A stretch of 37,586 nt of DNA from Solobacterium sp. (GCA_022486935.1 JAKVJO010000010.1:1-37586); one strand, 5' to 3'; shown: positions 7,452 through 18,699, counted from the first letter of the stretch. Translations and numbers: made by a program. Notes: a model not told the origin generated them from the letters alone.

Positions 7452-7715
7452 TTACTTGGACTTCTTAGCAGCAGCCTTTTTAGCAGGAGCCTTCTTAGCT
7501 ACCGGCTTTTTAGCTGCAACTTTCTTAGCAGGAGCCTTCTTGGCTACCGGCTTCTTAGCTGCAACTTTCTTAGCAGGAGCCTTCTTGGCTACCGGCTTCT
7601 TTGCAGCAGCCTTCTTTGCAGGAGCCTTCTTGGCTACCGGCTTCTTAGCAGCTGCCTTCTTTGCAGGAGCAGCCTTCTTAGCTGCTGCCTTCTTAACTGT
7701 CTTCTTCTCTGCCAT
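7452..7715 (-). CDS. Histone H1-like lysine/alanine-rich repeat protein
   Basis: The 87-residue protein is made almost only of Ala, Lys, Pro and Val. After a 25-residue lead-in ([14 protein letters not shown]...) there are four consecutive 15-residue units of the form [15 protein letters not shown] with x = Ala, Val, Val, Ala, and a final Ser-Lys. There is no folded domain, signal peptide or membrane segment. The composition resembles bacterial H1-like proteins such as chlamydial Hc1/Hc2, Bordetella BpH1 and the AlgP tail, which bind DNA or other polyanions; that function is inferred here from charge alone. It has a good AAGGAGAT site and begins 20 bases after the ppdK stop, so the two are co-transcribed. 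The PPDK upstream ends in a similar tail. Confidence 0.85.
   Translation of the reverse strand: MAEKKTVKKAAAKKAAPAKKAAAKKPVAKKAPAKKAAAKKPVAKKAPAKKVAAKKPVAKKAPAKKVAAKKPVAKKAPAKKAAAKKSK
7461..7640 (-). repeat. Four tandem 45-bp coding repeats
   Basis: Four back-to-back 45-base units encode the [15 protein letters not shown] repeats of the lysine/alanine-rich protein. The units are nearly identical in DNA sequence, differing mainly at the Ala/Val codon and a few third positions. Such an array can change copy number by slippage or recombination without shifting the frame. Confidence 0.9.
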
Positions 7716-7735
7716 GATTTTATCTCCTTGTTTTT

Positions 7736-10618
<2,883 letters not shown>

Positions 10619-10629
10619 ACAGCCTCCTC

Positions 10630-10643
10630 TTGTATAGTTACAA
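10630..10643. promoter_or_regulatory. Inverted repeat in the ppdK leader
   Basis: TTGTA, four bases, TACAA forms a perfect inverted repeat between the likely transcription start and the ribosome binding site of ppdK. It could be an operator half-pair; no specific regulator is recognised. Confidence 0.3.
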
Positions 10644-10662
10644 ACTACGTTAGTACTAATTG

Positions 10663-10691
10663 ATTATAAGACGTTCAAAAATGGTAAACAA
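10663..10691 (-). promoter_or_regulatory. ppdK promoter
   Basis: TTGTTT (10691-10686), a 17-base spacer and a perfect TATAAT (10668-10663) precede ppdK by about 45 bases. A ten-base palindrome TTAGTACTAA at 10650-10659 lies on the predicted start point. Confidence 0.65.
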
Positions 10692-10716
10692 GTCGATAAG
10701 CCTATTTTGATGCACT

Positions 10717-11655
10717 TTATTTCATATATTTGGAAATAAAACTCATCACAGCCGTAAAGTAGTTCTCATTCGTGTAAGACATTGCATGTCCGCAGCCTGG
10801 TGCAGTGAACAGTTCTTTCGGCGCTGCACAGGAGTAATAGCAGTCATAAACCATGCTTGCAGGTATGATCGTATCTGCCTCGCCATGGATGAACAGCATC
10901 GGTGTATGACTCTGCGAAAGCTGACGGGATACACTGACATCATTCAATGAATAATGCAGATTCTGCTTGACGAAGAAATCAACGCCGGCCATGAACGGTT
11001 TGCCAGGTACGCTGTATTCTTCTGTGATGTTGTGTTCGATATAGGCATTGATGTCTGCGCAGCCGCAGTCTTCCACTGCACACTTGACGTTGCTGCACAG
11101 ATAGTCGCCGCAGGCATACATGACCGTTGTTGCCCCGAAGGAAACACCGAACAGGACAATCTCCGCCAGCGGATCGACATTGACCAGATAGTTGATCCAG
11201 GAGATCAGATCATAATGCTCAGGCCAGCCAAGACCTGTGTACCTGCCTCTCGACATGCCGCAGCCGCGCTGATCCGGCACCAGCAGGTTAAAGCCCTGCT
11301 GATCAAATTCATAGAGATAGTCACCCAGTTCAATGCCGCAGGAATGACAGCCATGTACGGCAATCATCCACTTGTGGCAATCCGCATGATTGGTAATCCG
11401 CAGTGCATGCAGATGCAGGCCGTCATAGGAATCAAGGTACTCTTCATCTCTGACTGAATTACTCAGCCAGGAATCATTGCGGGCCTGATTGCCTGAACGG
11501 TTCCAGGGAACCTTGTTGCTGATGCCGGCATGCTCCAGATCAAAATGATCACGGAATACATAGTAGGAAAATCCAAAATAAGCTGCGGTACCGACTGCCG
11601 CTGTCGCTGCTGCCGCCTTGATGATCGGATGACTGTTTTTCTTTTCTTCGCTCAT
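10717..11655 (-). CDS. Membrane-anchored alpha/beta hydrolase
   Basis: The protein has 312 residues. A hydrophobic stretch at about residues 10-32 (AAAATAAVGTAAYFGFSYYVF), after a short charged start, looks like a single N-terminal membrane anchor. The alpha/beta hydrolase fold follows: an oxyanion-type HG at HGCHSC, the nucleophile elbow GVSFGA with Ser172, Asp261 in HGEADTIIP and His290 in GCGHAMS. The DQRGCGMSRG segment is typical of serine aminopeptidase-like or esterase members of the family. The substrate cannot be told from sequence. GGGGAGG lies upstream of the ATG. The gene lies between the valS terminator and the ppdK promoter and may be its own unit, though no clear promoter was found. 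Confidence 0.82.
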   Translation of the reverse strand: MSEEKKNSHPIIKAAAATAAVGTAAYFGFSYYVFRDHFDLEHAGISNKVPWNRSGNQARNDSWLSNSVRDEEYLDSYDGLHLHALRITNHADCHKWMIAVHGCHSCGIELGDYLYEFDQQGFNLLVPDQRGCGMSRGRYTGLGWPEHYDLISWINYLVNVDPLAEIVLFGVSFGATTVMYACGDYLCSNVKCAVEDCGCADINAYIEHNITEEYSVPGKPFMAGVDFFVKQNLHYSLNDVSVSRQLSQSHTPMLFIHGEADTIIPASMVYDCYYSCAAPKELFTAPGCGHAMSYTNENYFTAVMSFISKYMK

Positions 11656-11680
11656 TCGTTACCTCCCCTGCAGATATAAA

Positions 11681-11736
11681 GAAAACGCAAAGACCCTCCT
11701 GACCAGTTTGCGGTTTGAAGAATCTTTTGCGTTTCC
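11681..11736 (-). terminator. Terminator after valS
   Basis: On the minus strand GAAACGCAAAAGA pairs with TCTTTGCGTTTTC across a loop of roughly 28 bases, followed by a T-rich stretch. It lies 40 bases past the valS stop. Confidence 0.65.
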
Positions 11737-11777
11737 TTTATTCATCCACGTTTTCCTCAAGTGGATTATATCATGAA

Positions 11778-14390
11778 TTATTTTTGCAGTTCGCTCAATC
11801 TTGCCGCAACGACGTCCATCTGTTTGCGGTAGTCTTCCAGTTTCTTCTGTTCTTCTTCAATCTTTGCCTGCGGTGCCTTGGCAAGGAATCCCTGATTGCC
11901 GAGGATATGTTCAGAGCGCTGTACTTCACCGGCGAGCCGTTTCTGCTCACTGGTCAATTTGGCAAGTTCAGCAGCTTTGTCGAGCAGCTGATCAGACGGG
12001 ATGTAGAGGCTGCCGCCGGTCACTGGCTGTACTGACAGATCGCCATCCAGGTGATCCTGCCAGGTGCTCTTGGCCATACGCTCCATCATTGCCGCAAGGT
12101 TGGCATCCGGCTTGACGATATTGCCGTCAAGATCTTTGACCATGACAGTCAGCGGTGCATTCGGCTTGAGATCGTTGGTCACCTTGATCTCACGGATCTT
12201 CTTGATGATGGAGATCATACGCTCCATTCCTGCAAGATCGCTTTCAGGAAGATCACTGAGCTTCTTCGGCCATGATTCCCTGCAGATGCTTTCAGCAGTA
12301 TGCGGAAGTGTCAGATAGATCTCTTCGGTGACAAACGGCATGAACGGATGTAACAGACGTACGATTGCATTCAATGCAGTCAGCAGTGTGGACTGAGCTG
12401 CCTTCTTGACGGTTTCATCTTCACTGTTCAGTGAAGCCTTGCACATCTCAACATACCAGCTGCAGAAGTCATCCCAGACAAAAGCATACAGTTCATTGCC
12501 GACCAGGGCGAATTCATACTTCTCCATGTTTTCTGTGACATCATCGATGACCTGATTCAGACGATTCAGGATCCAGGCATCCGCATCTGACAGATGGCTG
12601 AGATCAATGTCTTCCATCTTCATGCCTTCCGGAAGATTCATCAGTACAAATCTGGATGCGTTCCAGAGCTTGTTGATGAAGTTCCAGGCAGCTTCCACCT
12701 TTTCCGGAATGTAGCGCATATCCTGTCCCGGTGTGGAGTTGGTTGTAAGGAAGAAGCGCAGCGAATCAACACCGTACTCGTCAATGACCTTCATCGGGTC
12801 AATGCCGTTGCCCAGTGACTTGGACATCTTGCGTCCCTGTGAGTCACGGATCAGTCCGTGGATCAGTACATCCTTGAACGGACGTTCATGGGTGAAGTGC
12901 CTTGCCTGGAATGCCATACGGGCAACCCAGAAGAAGATGATGTCATAGCCGGTGACCATGGTGCTGGTTGGATAATAGCGCTTGAAGTCATCGGTATCCT
13001 CTGGCCAGCCCAGTGTCGCAAACGGCCACAGAGCACTGGAAAACCAGGTATCCAGGACATCTTCATCCTGAATCCAGTTTTCCGGATCTTCTGGATCTGT
13101 TTCACCGACATAGGTCTCACCGGTTGTCTTGTTGTACCAGGCCGGAATGCGGTGGCCCCACCACAGCTGACGGGAGATGCACCAGTCTTCAATGTTATCC
13201 AGCCACTGTTCAAAGGTCTTCTCGAAACGTTCCGGATAGAAGTTGATACGCTGATCCGGATCATCCTGATTCTTCAATACATCATCAGCCAGCGGCTTCA
13301 TCTTGACGAACCACTGCTGTGACAGGTACGGTTCTACAACACAGTGTGTACGCTCGGAGTGTCCGACATCGTGCTTGATCTCTTCAATCTTGATCAGGTT
13401 GCCATCATCTTCAATCTGTCTGGTGACCAGATCCCTGCACTCATAGCGGTCCATACCTTCATATTTGCCGCAGAGTTTGTTCATCGTGCCATCCGGATTC
13501 ATGCAGATGGGCTTTTCCAGATGATGGCGCTCAGCGATGCCGAAGTCGTTTGGATCATGGGCCGGGGTGCACTTCATGGCGCCGGTTCCGAATGCAATAT
13601 CAATGTAGTCATCGGCAATGATCGGCAGTGTATCGCCATTTGCCGGATTGATGCAGTGCTTGCCGACCATGTCGGTATAGCGTTCATCCTTCGGGTTGAC
13701 TACAACGCAGACATCGCCGAACATTGTCTCCGGACGGGTTGTTGCGACTGTAAACTGCTGACCGGTTTCAACCACGTGATAAGAGAAGTAATACATCTTG
13801 CCCGGATCTTCCTGGTGATAGACTTCAATGTTGCTGAGGGCGGTACGGGCTTCCGGATCCCAGTTGATGATCCGCCAGCCGCGGTAAATCAGTCCTTCAT
13901 TGTAGAGTGTTACAAATACATGGCGGACTGCCTTGTTGAATCCTTCATCCATGGTGAAACGCTCCCGGCTGTAATCCAGGGAGTTGCCCATCTTGGCCCA
14001 CTGAGTACGGATGGTCTTGGCATATTCTTCTTTCCACTCCCAGGCCCGATCAAGGAACTTTTCACGGCCAAGATCATATCTCGAAATGCCTTCGCTCTTG
14101 AGTCGTGCGTCTACTTTTGCCTGTGTGGCAATACCGGCATGGTCCATGCCCGGCAGATACAGCATGTCATAGCCCTGCATGCGCTTGTAGCGGGAGATAA
14201 TATCCTGCAGGGTGTTATCCCATGCATGGCCGATATGCAGGATGCCGGTCACATTCGGCGGCGGAATGACAATCGTAAATGGATCTTTGGATTTATCTCC
14301 GGCTGTAAAGTAGCCTTCTTTGACCCAGTGATCGTATTTTCCCTCTTCAACTGCTTTGTGATCATACTTCGGTGCAAGATTCTCGTTCAT
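11778..14390 (-). CDS. valS: Valyl-tRNA synthetase
   Basis: The protein has 870 residues, typical of bacterial ValRS. It charges tRNA-Val with valine and edits misactivated threonine. The class I signatures are present: the HIGH box in NVTGILHIGHAWDNT near residue 51 and KMSKS in GRKMSKSLGNG near residue 520. The editing domain lies between them (GHSERTHCVVEPYLS region). The C-terminus is a charged coiled coil (about residues 800-870, SEQKRLAGEVQRSEHILG) that contacts tRNA. A T-box leader with a GUC specifier precedes the gene, so expression should rise when tRNA-Val is uncharged. GGGG five bases upstream of the ATG is the likely ribosome binding site. Confidence 0.97.
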   Translation of the reverse strand: MNENLAPKYDHKAVEEGKYDHWVKEGYFTAGDKSKDPFTIVIPPPNVTGILHIGHAWDNTLQDIISRYKRMQGYDMLYLPGMDHAGIATQAKVDARLKSEGISRYDLGREKFLDRAWEWKEEYAKTIRTQWAKMGNSLDYSRERFTMDEGFNKAVRHVFVTLYNEGLIYRGWRIINWDPEARTALSNIEVYHQEDPGKMYYFSYHVVETGQQFTVATTRPETMFGDVCVVVNPKDERYTDMVGKHCINPANGDTLPIIADDYIDIAFGTGAMKCTPAHDPNDFGIAERHHLEKPICMNPDGTMNKLCGKYEGMDRYECRDLVTRQIEDDGNLIKIEEIKHDVGHSERTHCVVEPYLSQQWFVKMKPLADDVLKNQDDPDQRINFYPERFEKTFEQWLDNIEDWCISRQLWWGHRIPAWYNKTTGETYVGETDPEDPENWIQDEDVLDTWFSSALWPFATLGWPEDTDDFKRYYPTSTMVTGYDIIFFWVARMAFQARHFTHERPFKDVLIHGLIRDSQGRKMSKSLGNGIDPMKVIDEYGVDSLRFFLTTNSTPGQDMRYIPEKVEAAWNFINKLWNASRFVLMNLPEGMKMEDIDLSHLSDADAWILNRLNQVIDDVTENMEKYEFALVGNELYAFVWDDFCSWYVEMCKASLNSEDETVKKAAQSTLLTALNAIVRLLHPFMPFVTEEIYLTLPHTAESICRESWPKKLSDLPESDLAGMERMISIIKKIREIKVTNDLKPNAPLTVMVKDLDGNIVKPDANLAAMMERMAKSTWQDHLDGDLSVQPVTGGSLYIPSDQLLDKAAELAKLTSEQKRLAGEVQRSEHILGNQGFLAKAPQAKIEEEQKKLEDYRKQMDVVAARLSELQK

Positions 14391-14412
14391 GTTTTACCCC
14401 TTCCATGTCAAT

Positions 14413-14444
14413 CAAAATAAAAGCGTCCTGAATTGAAGGACGCT
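14413..14444 (-). terminator. T-box-controlled intrinsic terminator
   Basis: AGCGTCCT pairs with AGGACGCT across a seven-base loop and is followed by TTTATTTT. It directly follows the T-box antiterminator sequence and is the switch element of the valS leader. Confidence 0.9.
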
Positions 14445-14620
14445 GACTCTGCGTGGTACCACCTTGCTTGCTTCTCGAAAGCGTAACGTGCCTGGACGGA
14501 TCTTCTTACTGCAATTCAGAAGACCAGCTCACGGAGGACTTGATCTGATCCTGCAGATCCCGTTTCACCAATCCCGGGATTCTCTTTGCTGCAGGCGGTT
14601 CAGACTGCTTTCCGCTTCAT
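14413..14620 (-). ncRNA. T-box riboswitch of valS (GUC specifier)
   Basis: The leader contains the conserved T-box sequence AAGGTGGTACCACGC (about 14465-14450). Stem I can be drawn with base GCGGA (14615-14611) pairing with TCCGT (14535-14531) and an upper helix CCTGCAG with CTGCAGG. The internal loop on the 3' side reads ATCAAGTCC and places GUC (14539-14537), a valine codon, where the specifier should be. This agrees with the downstream gene. The T-box pairs with uncharged tRNA-Val ends to block the terminator. Confidence 0.92.
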
Positions 14621-14633
14621 TGCTGATGCAGAA

Positions 14634-14662
14634 ATTATACACTTGCTGAAAATTGAAATCAA
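14634..14662 (-). promoter_or_regulatory. valS promoter
   Basis: TTGATT (14662-14657), 17 bases and a perfect TATAAT (14639-14634) precede the T-box leader. The -35 overlaps the last codons of the upstream membrane protein gene. Confidence 0.8.
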
Positions 14663-15138
14663 TCCTGATGACGTAGCCAGTGTGACTGCAGCCTGCTGTT
14701 GGCGATATGGGCAGACAGTGCGGCTGAGATCGCCAGAATCAGTACAACAATAATCAGATTCAGATATGGATGCACCGGCCAGATAGTCAGAAAGATTGAG
14801 GCAATTCCATACAGCGCAAAGAAGGTCAGGATATAGATAAAGATAACGGCACAGAAATACTTCAGTTTCATCTGCCAGAGGCAGCTTCCCCGTTTCAGCT
14901 TTGGCTGTTTTTCAGCTTCTTCCTTCTTTGGCTTTGGCTGCTTCTTTGTCTGGCGGCGGTCTTTATTTGCAGGTTTTGATTCAACAGGTTCTTCTTCAGG
15001 TGCTTCCTCTTCTTCCATGGATTGCTGCGAAGTCTCTTCGTCTTCTTCGTATTCTTCATCTCTGGGATCCGGTCCAAGCAGCGTCTCAAAAAATCCCGGC
15101 TTCTTTTCCTGTTTTGTTTTGACCTGTTTCTTCGGCAT
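14659..15138 (-). CDS. Small membrane protein with a highly charged N-terminus
   Basis: The protein has 159 residues and no recognised family. Residues 1-85 are low complexity: a basic start (MPKKQVKTKQEKK), an acidic middle (EEYEEDEETSQQ and EEEEAPEEE) and a basic stretch (KKQPKPKKEEAEKQ). Two hydrophobic segments follow, roughly residues 92-118 (FCAVIFIYILTFFALYGIA) and 123-144 (NLIIVVLILAISAALSAHI), suggesting a hairpin in the membrane with the long charged part in the cytoplasm. It is transcribed divergently from the SRAP gene. TAAAAT lies only seven bases before the ATG and there is no clear Shine-Dalgarno site, so the message may be leaderless or the start may be different. Confidence 0.65.
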   Translation of the reverse strand: MPKKQVKTKQEKKPGFFETLLGPDPRDEEYEEDEETSQQSMEEEEAPEEEPVESKPANKDRRQTKKQPKPKKEEAEKQPKLKRGSCLWQMKLKYFCAVIFIYILTFFALYGIASIFLTIWPVHPYLNLIIVVLILAISAALSAHIANSRLQSHWLRHQD

Positions 15139-15145
15139 GCACCCT

Positions 15146-15175
15146 ATTTTAAGTCATTGGTACAGATTGAGGCAA
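15146..15175 (-). promoter_or_regulatory. Promoter of the charged membrane protein gene
   Basis: TTGCCT (15175-15170), 18 bases and TAAAAT (15151-15146). The -10 ends seven bases before the ATG at 15138, which implies an almost absent 5' leader. Confidence 0.45.
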
Positions 15176-15182
15176 CCGCAAA

Positions 15183-15191
15183 TGCTACAAT
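15183..15191 (+). promoter_or_regulatory. Extended -10 promoter of the SRAP gene
   Basis: TGCTACAAT is an extended -10 on the plus strand, followed by AAGGAG at 15197-15202 and the ATG at 15209. The -35 is poor. The short divergent region holds both this and the minus-strand promoter. Confidence 0.5.
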
Positions 15192-15208
15192 AAAACAAGG
15201 AGCCAGAC

Positions 15209-15778
15209 ATGTGCGGACGATATGTATTTTTCGATGATCGGAATCCCCAGCTGAAACAGTGGATTGACCAGGCAAAAGAGAAACTTCCCAAAAAGCAGTT
15301 TGAGGAAATCTCTCTGTTTGAAGTCTTCCCTGCCCAGATGGTGCTTACCGCTGTCTACAATCCCAAGACAAAACGGATGCAGCTGGTACCGATGCACTGG
15401 GGCTATCCTGGCAAAGAAGGAAAACCGGTGATCAATGCCCGCAGTGAAACTGCTGACAGTTCCTACTTCTTCAAAGATTCCCACCGCTGTATCATTCCCG
15501 CCAGTGGCTACTATGAATGGTCAAAGAATCCAAAAGAGAAATACTACTTTACGATCAGAGAACAGCCAACCCTGTTTCTGGGCGGCCTGTGCAGAAGAGA
15601 AACAGACGGACTGCATATGGTCATCCTGACTGAAGCTGCGAAGGTACCGGAATCATTGATCCACGACCGGCAGCCGCTGATCTTTGATGCCTCGAAAATA
15701 AAAGACTGGTGCATGGACGGCGATTACCGTCTTCTGCTTCAGTCTTCTGTACAGAATCGTTCAATGTCCAAAGTCTAG
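15209..15778 (+). CDS. SRAP (SOS response-associated, YedK/HMCES-like) protein
   Basis: The protein has 189 residues. It begins MCGRY, so removal of Met exposes the catalytic Cys2 that forms a thiazolidine crosslink with abasic sites in single-stranded DNA. Other family residues are present: NARSE (Asn and Glu), IPASGYYEW (catalytic Glu) and the late His in IHDRQPLIF. The family shields abasic sites during replication. The gene is on the plus strand with a good AAGGAG site, and its stop codon overlaps the ruvB stop on the other strand. No LexA box is evident upstream. Association with ruvAB, another repair locus, may be coincidental. Confidence 0.92.
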   Translation: MCGRYVFFDDRNPQLKQWIDQAKEKLPKKQFEEISLFEVFPAQMVLTAVYNPKTKRMQLVPMHWGYPGKEGKPVINARSETADSSYFFKDSHRCIIPASGYYEWSKNPKEKYYFTIREQPTLFLGGLCRRETDGLHMVILTEAAKVPESLIHDRQPLIFDASKIKDWCMDGDYRLLLQSSVQNRSMSKV

Positions 15779-16797
15779 AACAGTGTATTGACAGCGTGCG
15801 GCAGCGGGATTCCCAGATGTTCGTACGCTTTTTCTGTGGCCATTCTGCCTCTGGTGGTGCGGTTGATGAAACCGATCTGAATCAGATACGGTTCATATAC
15901 ATCTTCCAGTGTCGTTGTTTCTTCACTGATGGAATTGGCCAATGCATCCAGACCAACCGGGCCGCCATGGAACCGTTCGATAATGCCCCTGAGATAATGG
16001 ATATCCACATCATCCAGGCCAAGTGAGTCTACCTGCAGACGGTTCAATGATTCATCTGCGATCTGTCTGGTCACAACACCATTGTTCAATACCTGGGCGA
16101 AGTCACGGATTCTCCGTAACAGCCGGTTTGCAATCCGCGGTGTGCCTCTGGAACGTCTGGCAATTTCATTGACTGCATCTTCCTCAATTTCAACATTGAG
16201 TACCCGGGCTGTACGCTTGACGATCTGGGCCAGCTGTTCATTGCTGTAATACTCCAGTTTGGAAACGATACCGAACCTATCACGCAGCGGTGCTGAGAGA
16301 TCGCCAGCCCTTGTCGTAGCACCGACCAGGGTGAACGGCGGCAGTTCAAGACGTACACTTCTTCCGCCCTGGCCGCCTTCACTGCCGACCATGACATCAA
16401 TGACAAAGTCTTCCATTGCCGGATACAGCACTTCTTCCACAATCTTGGGAAGCCGGTGGATCTCATCAATGAAGAGTACATCGCCCGGTTCCAGCACTGA
16501 AAGAATTGATGCGAGATCGCCGGGTTTGGCAATGCTCGGTCCGGATGCGATCCGGATCTTTTTATGCAGTTCATTGGCCAGGATATATGCCAGTGTGGTC
16601 TTGCCGAGTCCCGGAGGACCGTACAGCAGCACATGATCCAGTGATTCATTCCGCTGCAGTGCAGCCTGGATGAATACCTTCAGATTTTCTTTCAGGGCAT
16701 CCTGTCCGACATACTCTTCCAGTGTCTGCGGACGGATTGTTTCCTCATCATCCCCTGCCTCAGGCATTGCCGAAAGCAGGCGGTCATTTTCATCCAC
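15775..16797 (-). CDS. ruvB: Holliday junction branch migration ATPase RuvB
   Basis: The protein has 340 residues, the usual length. RuvB is the hexameric AAA+ motor that, with RuvA, drives branch migration of Holliday junctions. Walker A is GPPGLGKT (residues 60-67) and Walker B is FIDEIHRL. Sensor 1 ([19 protein letters not shown]) and the C-terminal winged helix ([23 protein letters not shown], split here in the middle) are evident. The start is GTG at 16797, with GGGAGG eight bases upstream. It follows ruvA after four bases. Its stop lies inside the stop region of the convergent SRAP gene, sharing CTAG, so no intrinsic terminator fits between them. Confidence 0.97.
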   Translation of the reverse strand: MDENDRLLSAMPEAGDDEETIRPQTLEEYVGQDALKENLKVFIQAALQRNESLDHVLLYGPPGLGKTTLAYILANELHKKIRIASGPSIAKPGDLASILSVLEPGDVLFIDEIHRLPKIVEEVLYPAMEDFVIDVMVGSEGGQGGRSVRLELPPFTLVGATTRAGDLSAPLRDRFGIVSKLEYYSNEQLAQIVKRTARVLNVEIEEDAVNEIARRSRGTPRIANRLLRRIRDFAQVLNNGVVTRQIADESLNRLQVDSLGLDDVDIHYLRGIIERFHGGPVGLDALANSISEETTTLEDVYEPYLIQIGFINRTTRGRMATEKAYEHLGIPLPHAVNTLF

Positions 16798-16801
16798 GGA
16801 T

Positions 16802-17395
16802 CTATCCTCCCATTCTCTGTTTGTTCAGATACTGCAGACCAAGTTTCAGATATTTGTCTGCCGTCAGTCCCGGCTGTGTACTGAGGTACTCGCCGACACC
16901 GTTCAGTTCTGATGATTTATAGCCAAGATTCTTCAGACCGTTCATCGCATCTTCAATTTCCTGCGGATACTGCGGTCTGGCTGCGGTTGGATTGGTGCTG
17001 ACTGCCACCAGTTTTCCCTTGAGATCCAGGACAATCTGGCTGGCTGACTTGGCACCGATTCCCGGCATCTTTTTCAGTGAAGCCACATTGCCTTCTTCAA
17101 TTGCCTTGACGATCTCATTGTATCCCTTCGCTGTCAGCATGTTCATCGCAGTCTTCGGTCCAAGACCCTTGACGCTGATCAGCCGCATGAAGAGATCCTG
17201 TTCGTCCCTTGACTCAAAGCCATACAGGGCAACATCGTTTTCAGTGATATGCATATAGGTATAGACCTGAATCTCTTCATTCAAAGAGATCCGGTCGGTA
17301 TGCGGATAGCTGATCCGCCAGCCCATGCCCTGATTGTCAAGAATGACCCAGCTGTCGCCATAGCTGGCAACGGTACCGCGGATAAATGCGATCAT
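16802..17395 (-). CDS. ruvA: Holliday junction DNA helicase subunit RuvA
   Basis: The protein has 197 residues. RuvA binds four-way junctions as a tetramer and recruits RuvB. The N-terminal OB domain begins [19 protein letters not shown]. Two helix-hairpin-helix motifs are visible: [13 protein letters not shown] and [16 protein letters not shown]. The C-terminal domain that contacts RuvB starts after a short linker ([18 protein letters not shown]). It lies 14 bases after obg and four before ruvB, forming an obg-ruvA-ruvB unit. AAAGGAT provides the ribosome binding site. Confidence 0.97.
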   Translation of the reverse strand: MIAFIRGTVASYGDSWVILDNQGMGWRISYPHTDRISLNEEIQVYTYMHITENDVALYGFESRDEQDLFMRLISVKGLGPKTAMNMLTAKGYNEIVKAIEEGNVASLKKMPGIGAKSASQIVLDLKGKLVAVSTNPTAARPQYPQEIEDAMNGLKNLGYKSSELNGVGEYLSTQPGLTADKYLKLGLQYLNKQRMGG

Positions 17396-17409
17396 TTCAG
17401 AATCCTTTC

Positions 17410-18681
17410 TTATTCATGATAATCCATGATGTAGGTGCCGACGATGACCTGGTCGCCATCTCTTGCGCCGGCCTTGTAGAGTGCCGCATCAATGCCCATC
17501 TTTTCCAGGGTCATGGCAAACTGATAGGTATCATCTTCCTTGTCGAAATCAACCTGCTCGGCAAGCCGGTCAACCTTTTCGGAATCCACCTTCCAGCGGT
17601 GATTGCCAAGATTGCGGATGACATAATCCGGACGCTTCGGTTCATAACGGTATACAACTGTCTCTTCGGTGGAAGTTTCCGCTTCTGCCGCAGCTCTTGC
17701 CTGTTCGATTTCAGTCATTGCCGCATAGAGCACTTCGGTTACCCCTTTGTGTTCCAGGGCAGATACTTCATAGACTTCAAGATCCGGGTGTGCTTCCTTG
17801 AACCGCTTCAGGTTCTCTTCTGCACCTTCGGCATCCATCTTGTTTGCCACTACGATCTGCGGCTTCTTCTCCAGTTCCGCATCATAGTTCTTCAGTTCCA
17901 GATTGATCATCCGGTAGTCTTTCAGTGGATCACGTCCGCTTTCTGACATATCCAGTACATGGATCAATACCCGGCAGCGCTTGATATGGCGCAGGAATTC
18001 ATCACCGAGTCCTTTGCCTTCTGCCGCACCTTCAATCAGTCCCGGCATATCAGCCAGCACAAAACTGCGGTCATCCGGCAGTCTGACCACACCGATATTC
18101 GGTTCCAGGGTGGTAAACGGATAATCAGCGATCTGCGGTCTTGCCTTGGAGCAGACAGACAGGAAGGTTGACTTGCCGACCGAAGGGAAACCGATCAGTC
18201 CGGCATCTGCCAACAGACGCAGCTCAATCTGCAGATCAAAACTCTCGCCGATTTCACCCGGCTGGGCATATTCCGGCGCATCATTCCGGCCGGTCGCAAA
18301 GTGCATATTGCCGAGGCCGCCCTTGCCGCCGTGGGCAATCAGTACAATCTGATGCGGCTTGGTCAGATCTGCCATGAGATCGCCGTTTGCCGCATTGCGG
18401 ATCATGGTGCCAAGCGGTACATGGAGTTCGACATCATCGCCGTCCTTGCCGTGCATCTTCTTGGTCATGCCATTTCCGCCGGTGCCGCCCTTGGCAGATT
18501 TGGTATAGCGCAGTTTCGCCAGCGTCGTCTCGTTGGTATCCACCACAAAATAGATATGGCCTCCGCGTCCGCCGTCACCGCCGAATGGTCCGCCATTTGG
18601 ATAATATTTTTCATGCCGGAATGCGACAGCACCCTTGCCGCCGTCTCCAGCCTTTACATGCATCTTGATCAGGTCAATCAT
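17410..18681 (-). CDS. obg: Obg/CgtA ribosome-associated GTPase
   Basis: The protein has 423 residues. The N-terminal Obg domain is glycine-rich (VKAGDGGKGAVAFRHEKY and GGPFGGDGGRGG). The GTPase domain follows with G1 GFPSVGKST, G2 around DYPFTTLEPNIG, G3 DMPGLIE and G4 NKMD. The C-terminal OCT domain is the segment after about residue 345 that ends DQVIVGTYIMDYHE. Obg is essential and links 50S ribosome maturation with nucleotide state. It lies downstream of rplU-prp-rpmA, but a strong terminator stands just before its start and no promoter is visible in between, so its expression may depend on readthrough. Confidence 0.97.
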   Translation of the reverse strand: MIDLIKMHVKAGDGGKGAVAFRHEKYYPNGGPFGGDGGRGGHIYFVVDTNETTLAKLRYTKSAKGGTGGNGMTKKMHGKDGDDVELHVPLGTMIRNAANGDLMADLTKPHQIVLIAHGGKGGLGNMHFATGRNDAPEYAQPGEIGESFDLQIELRLLADAGLIGFPSVGKSTFLSVCSKARPQIADYPFTTLEPNIGVVRLPDDRSFVLADMPGLIEGAAEGKGLGDEFLRHIKRCRVLIHVLDMSESGRDPLKDYRMINLELKNYDAELEKKPQIVVANKMDAEGAEENLKRFKEAHPDLEVYEVSALEHKGVTEVLYAAMTEIEQARAAAEAETSTEETVVYRYEPKRPDYVIRNLGNHRWKVDSEKVDRLAEQVDFDKEDDTYQFAMTLEKMGIDAALYKAGARDGDQVIVGTYIMDYHE

Positions 18682-18699
18682 ATTAGGCCCTCACTTTCT

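Noticed and set aside
7461-7640. Regular repeats that could suggest a CRISPR array
   Set aside because: The units are contiguous, without spacers, and are coding in frame.
13344-14420. A 358-codon plus-strand frame opposite valS
   Set aside because: Antisense shadow of valS that also runs into the T-box leader; no family features.
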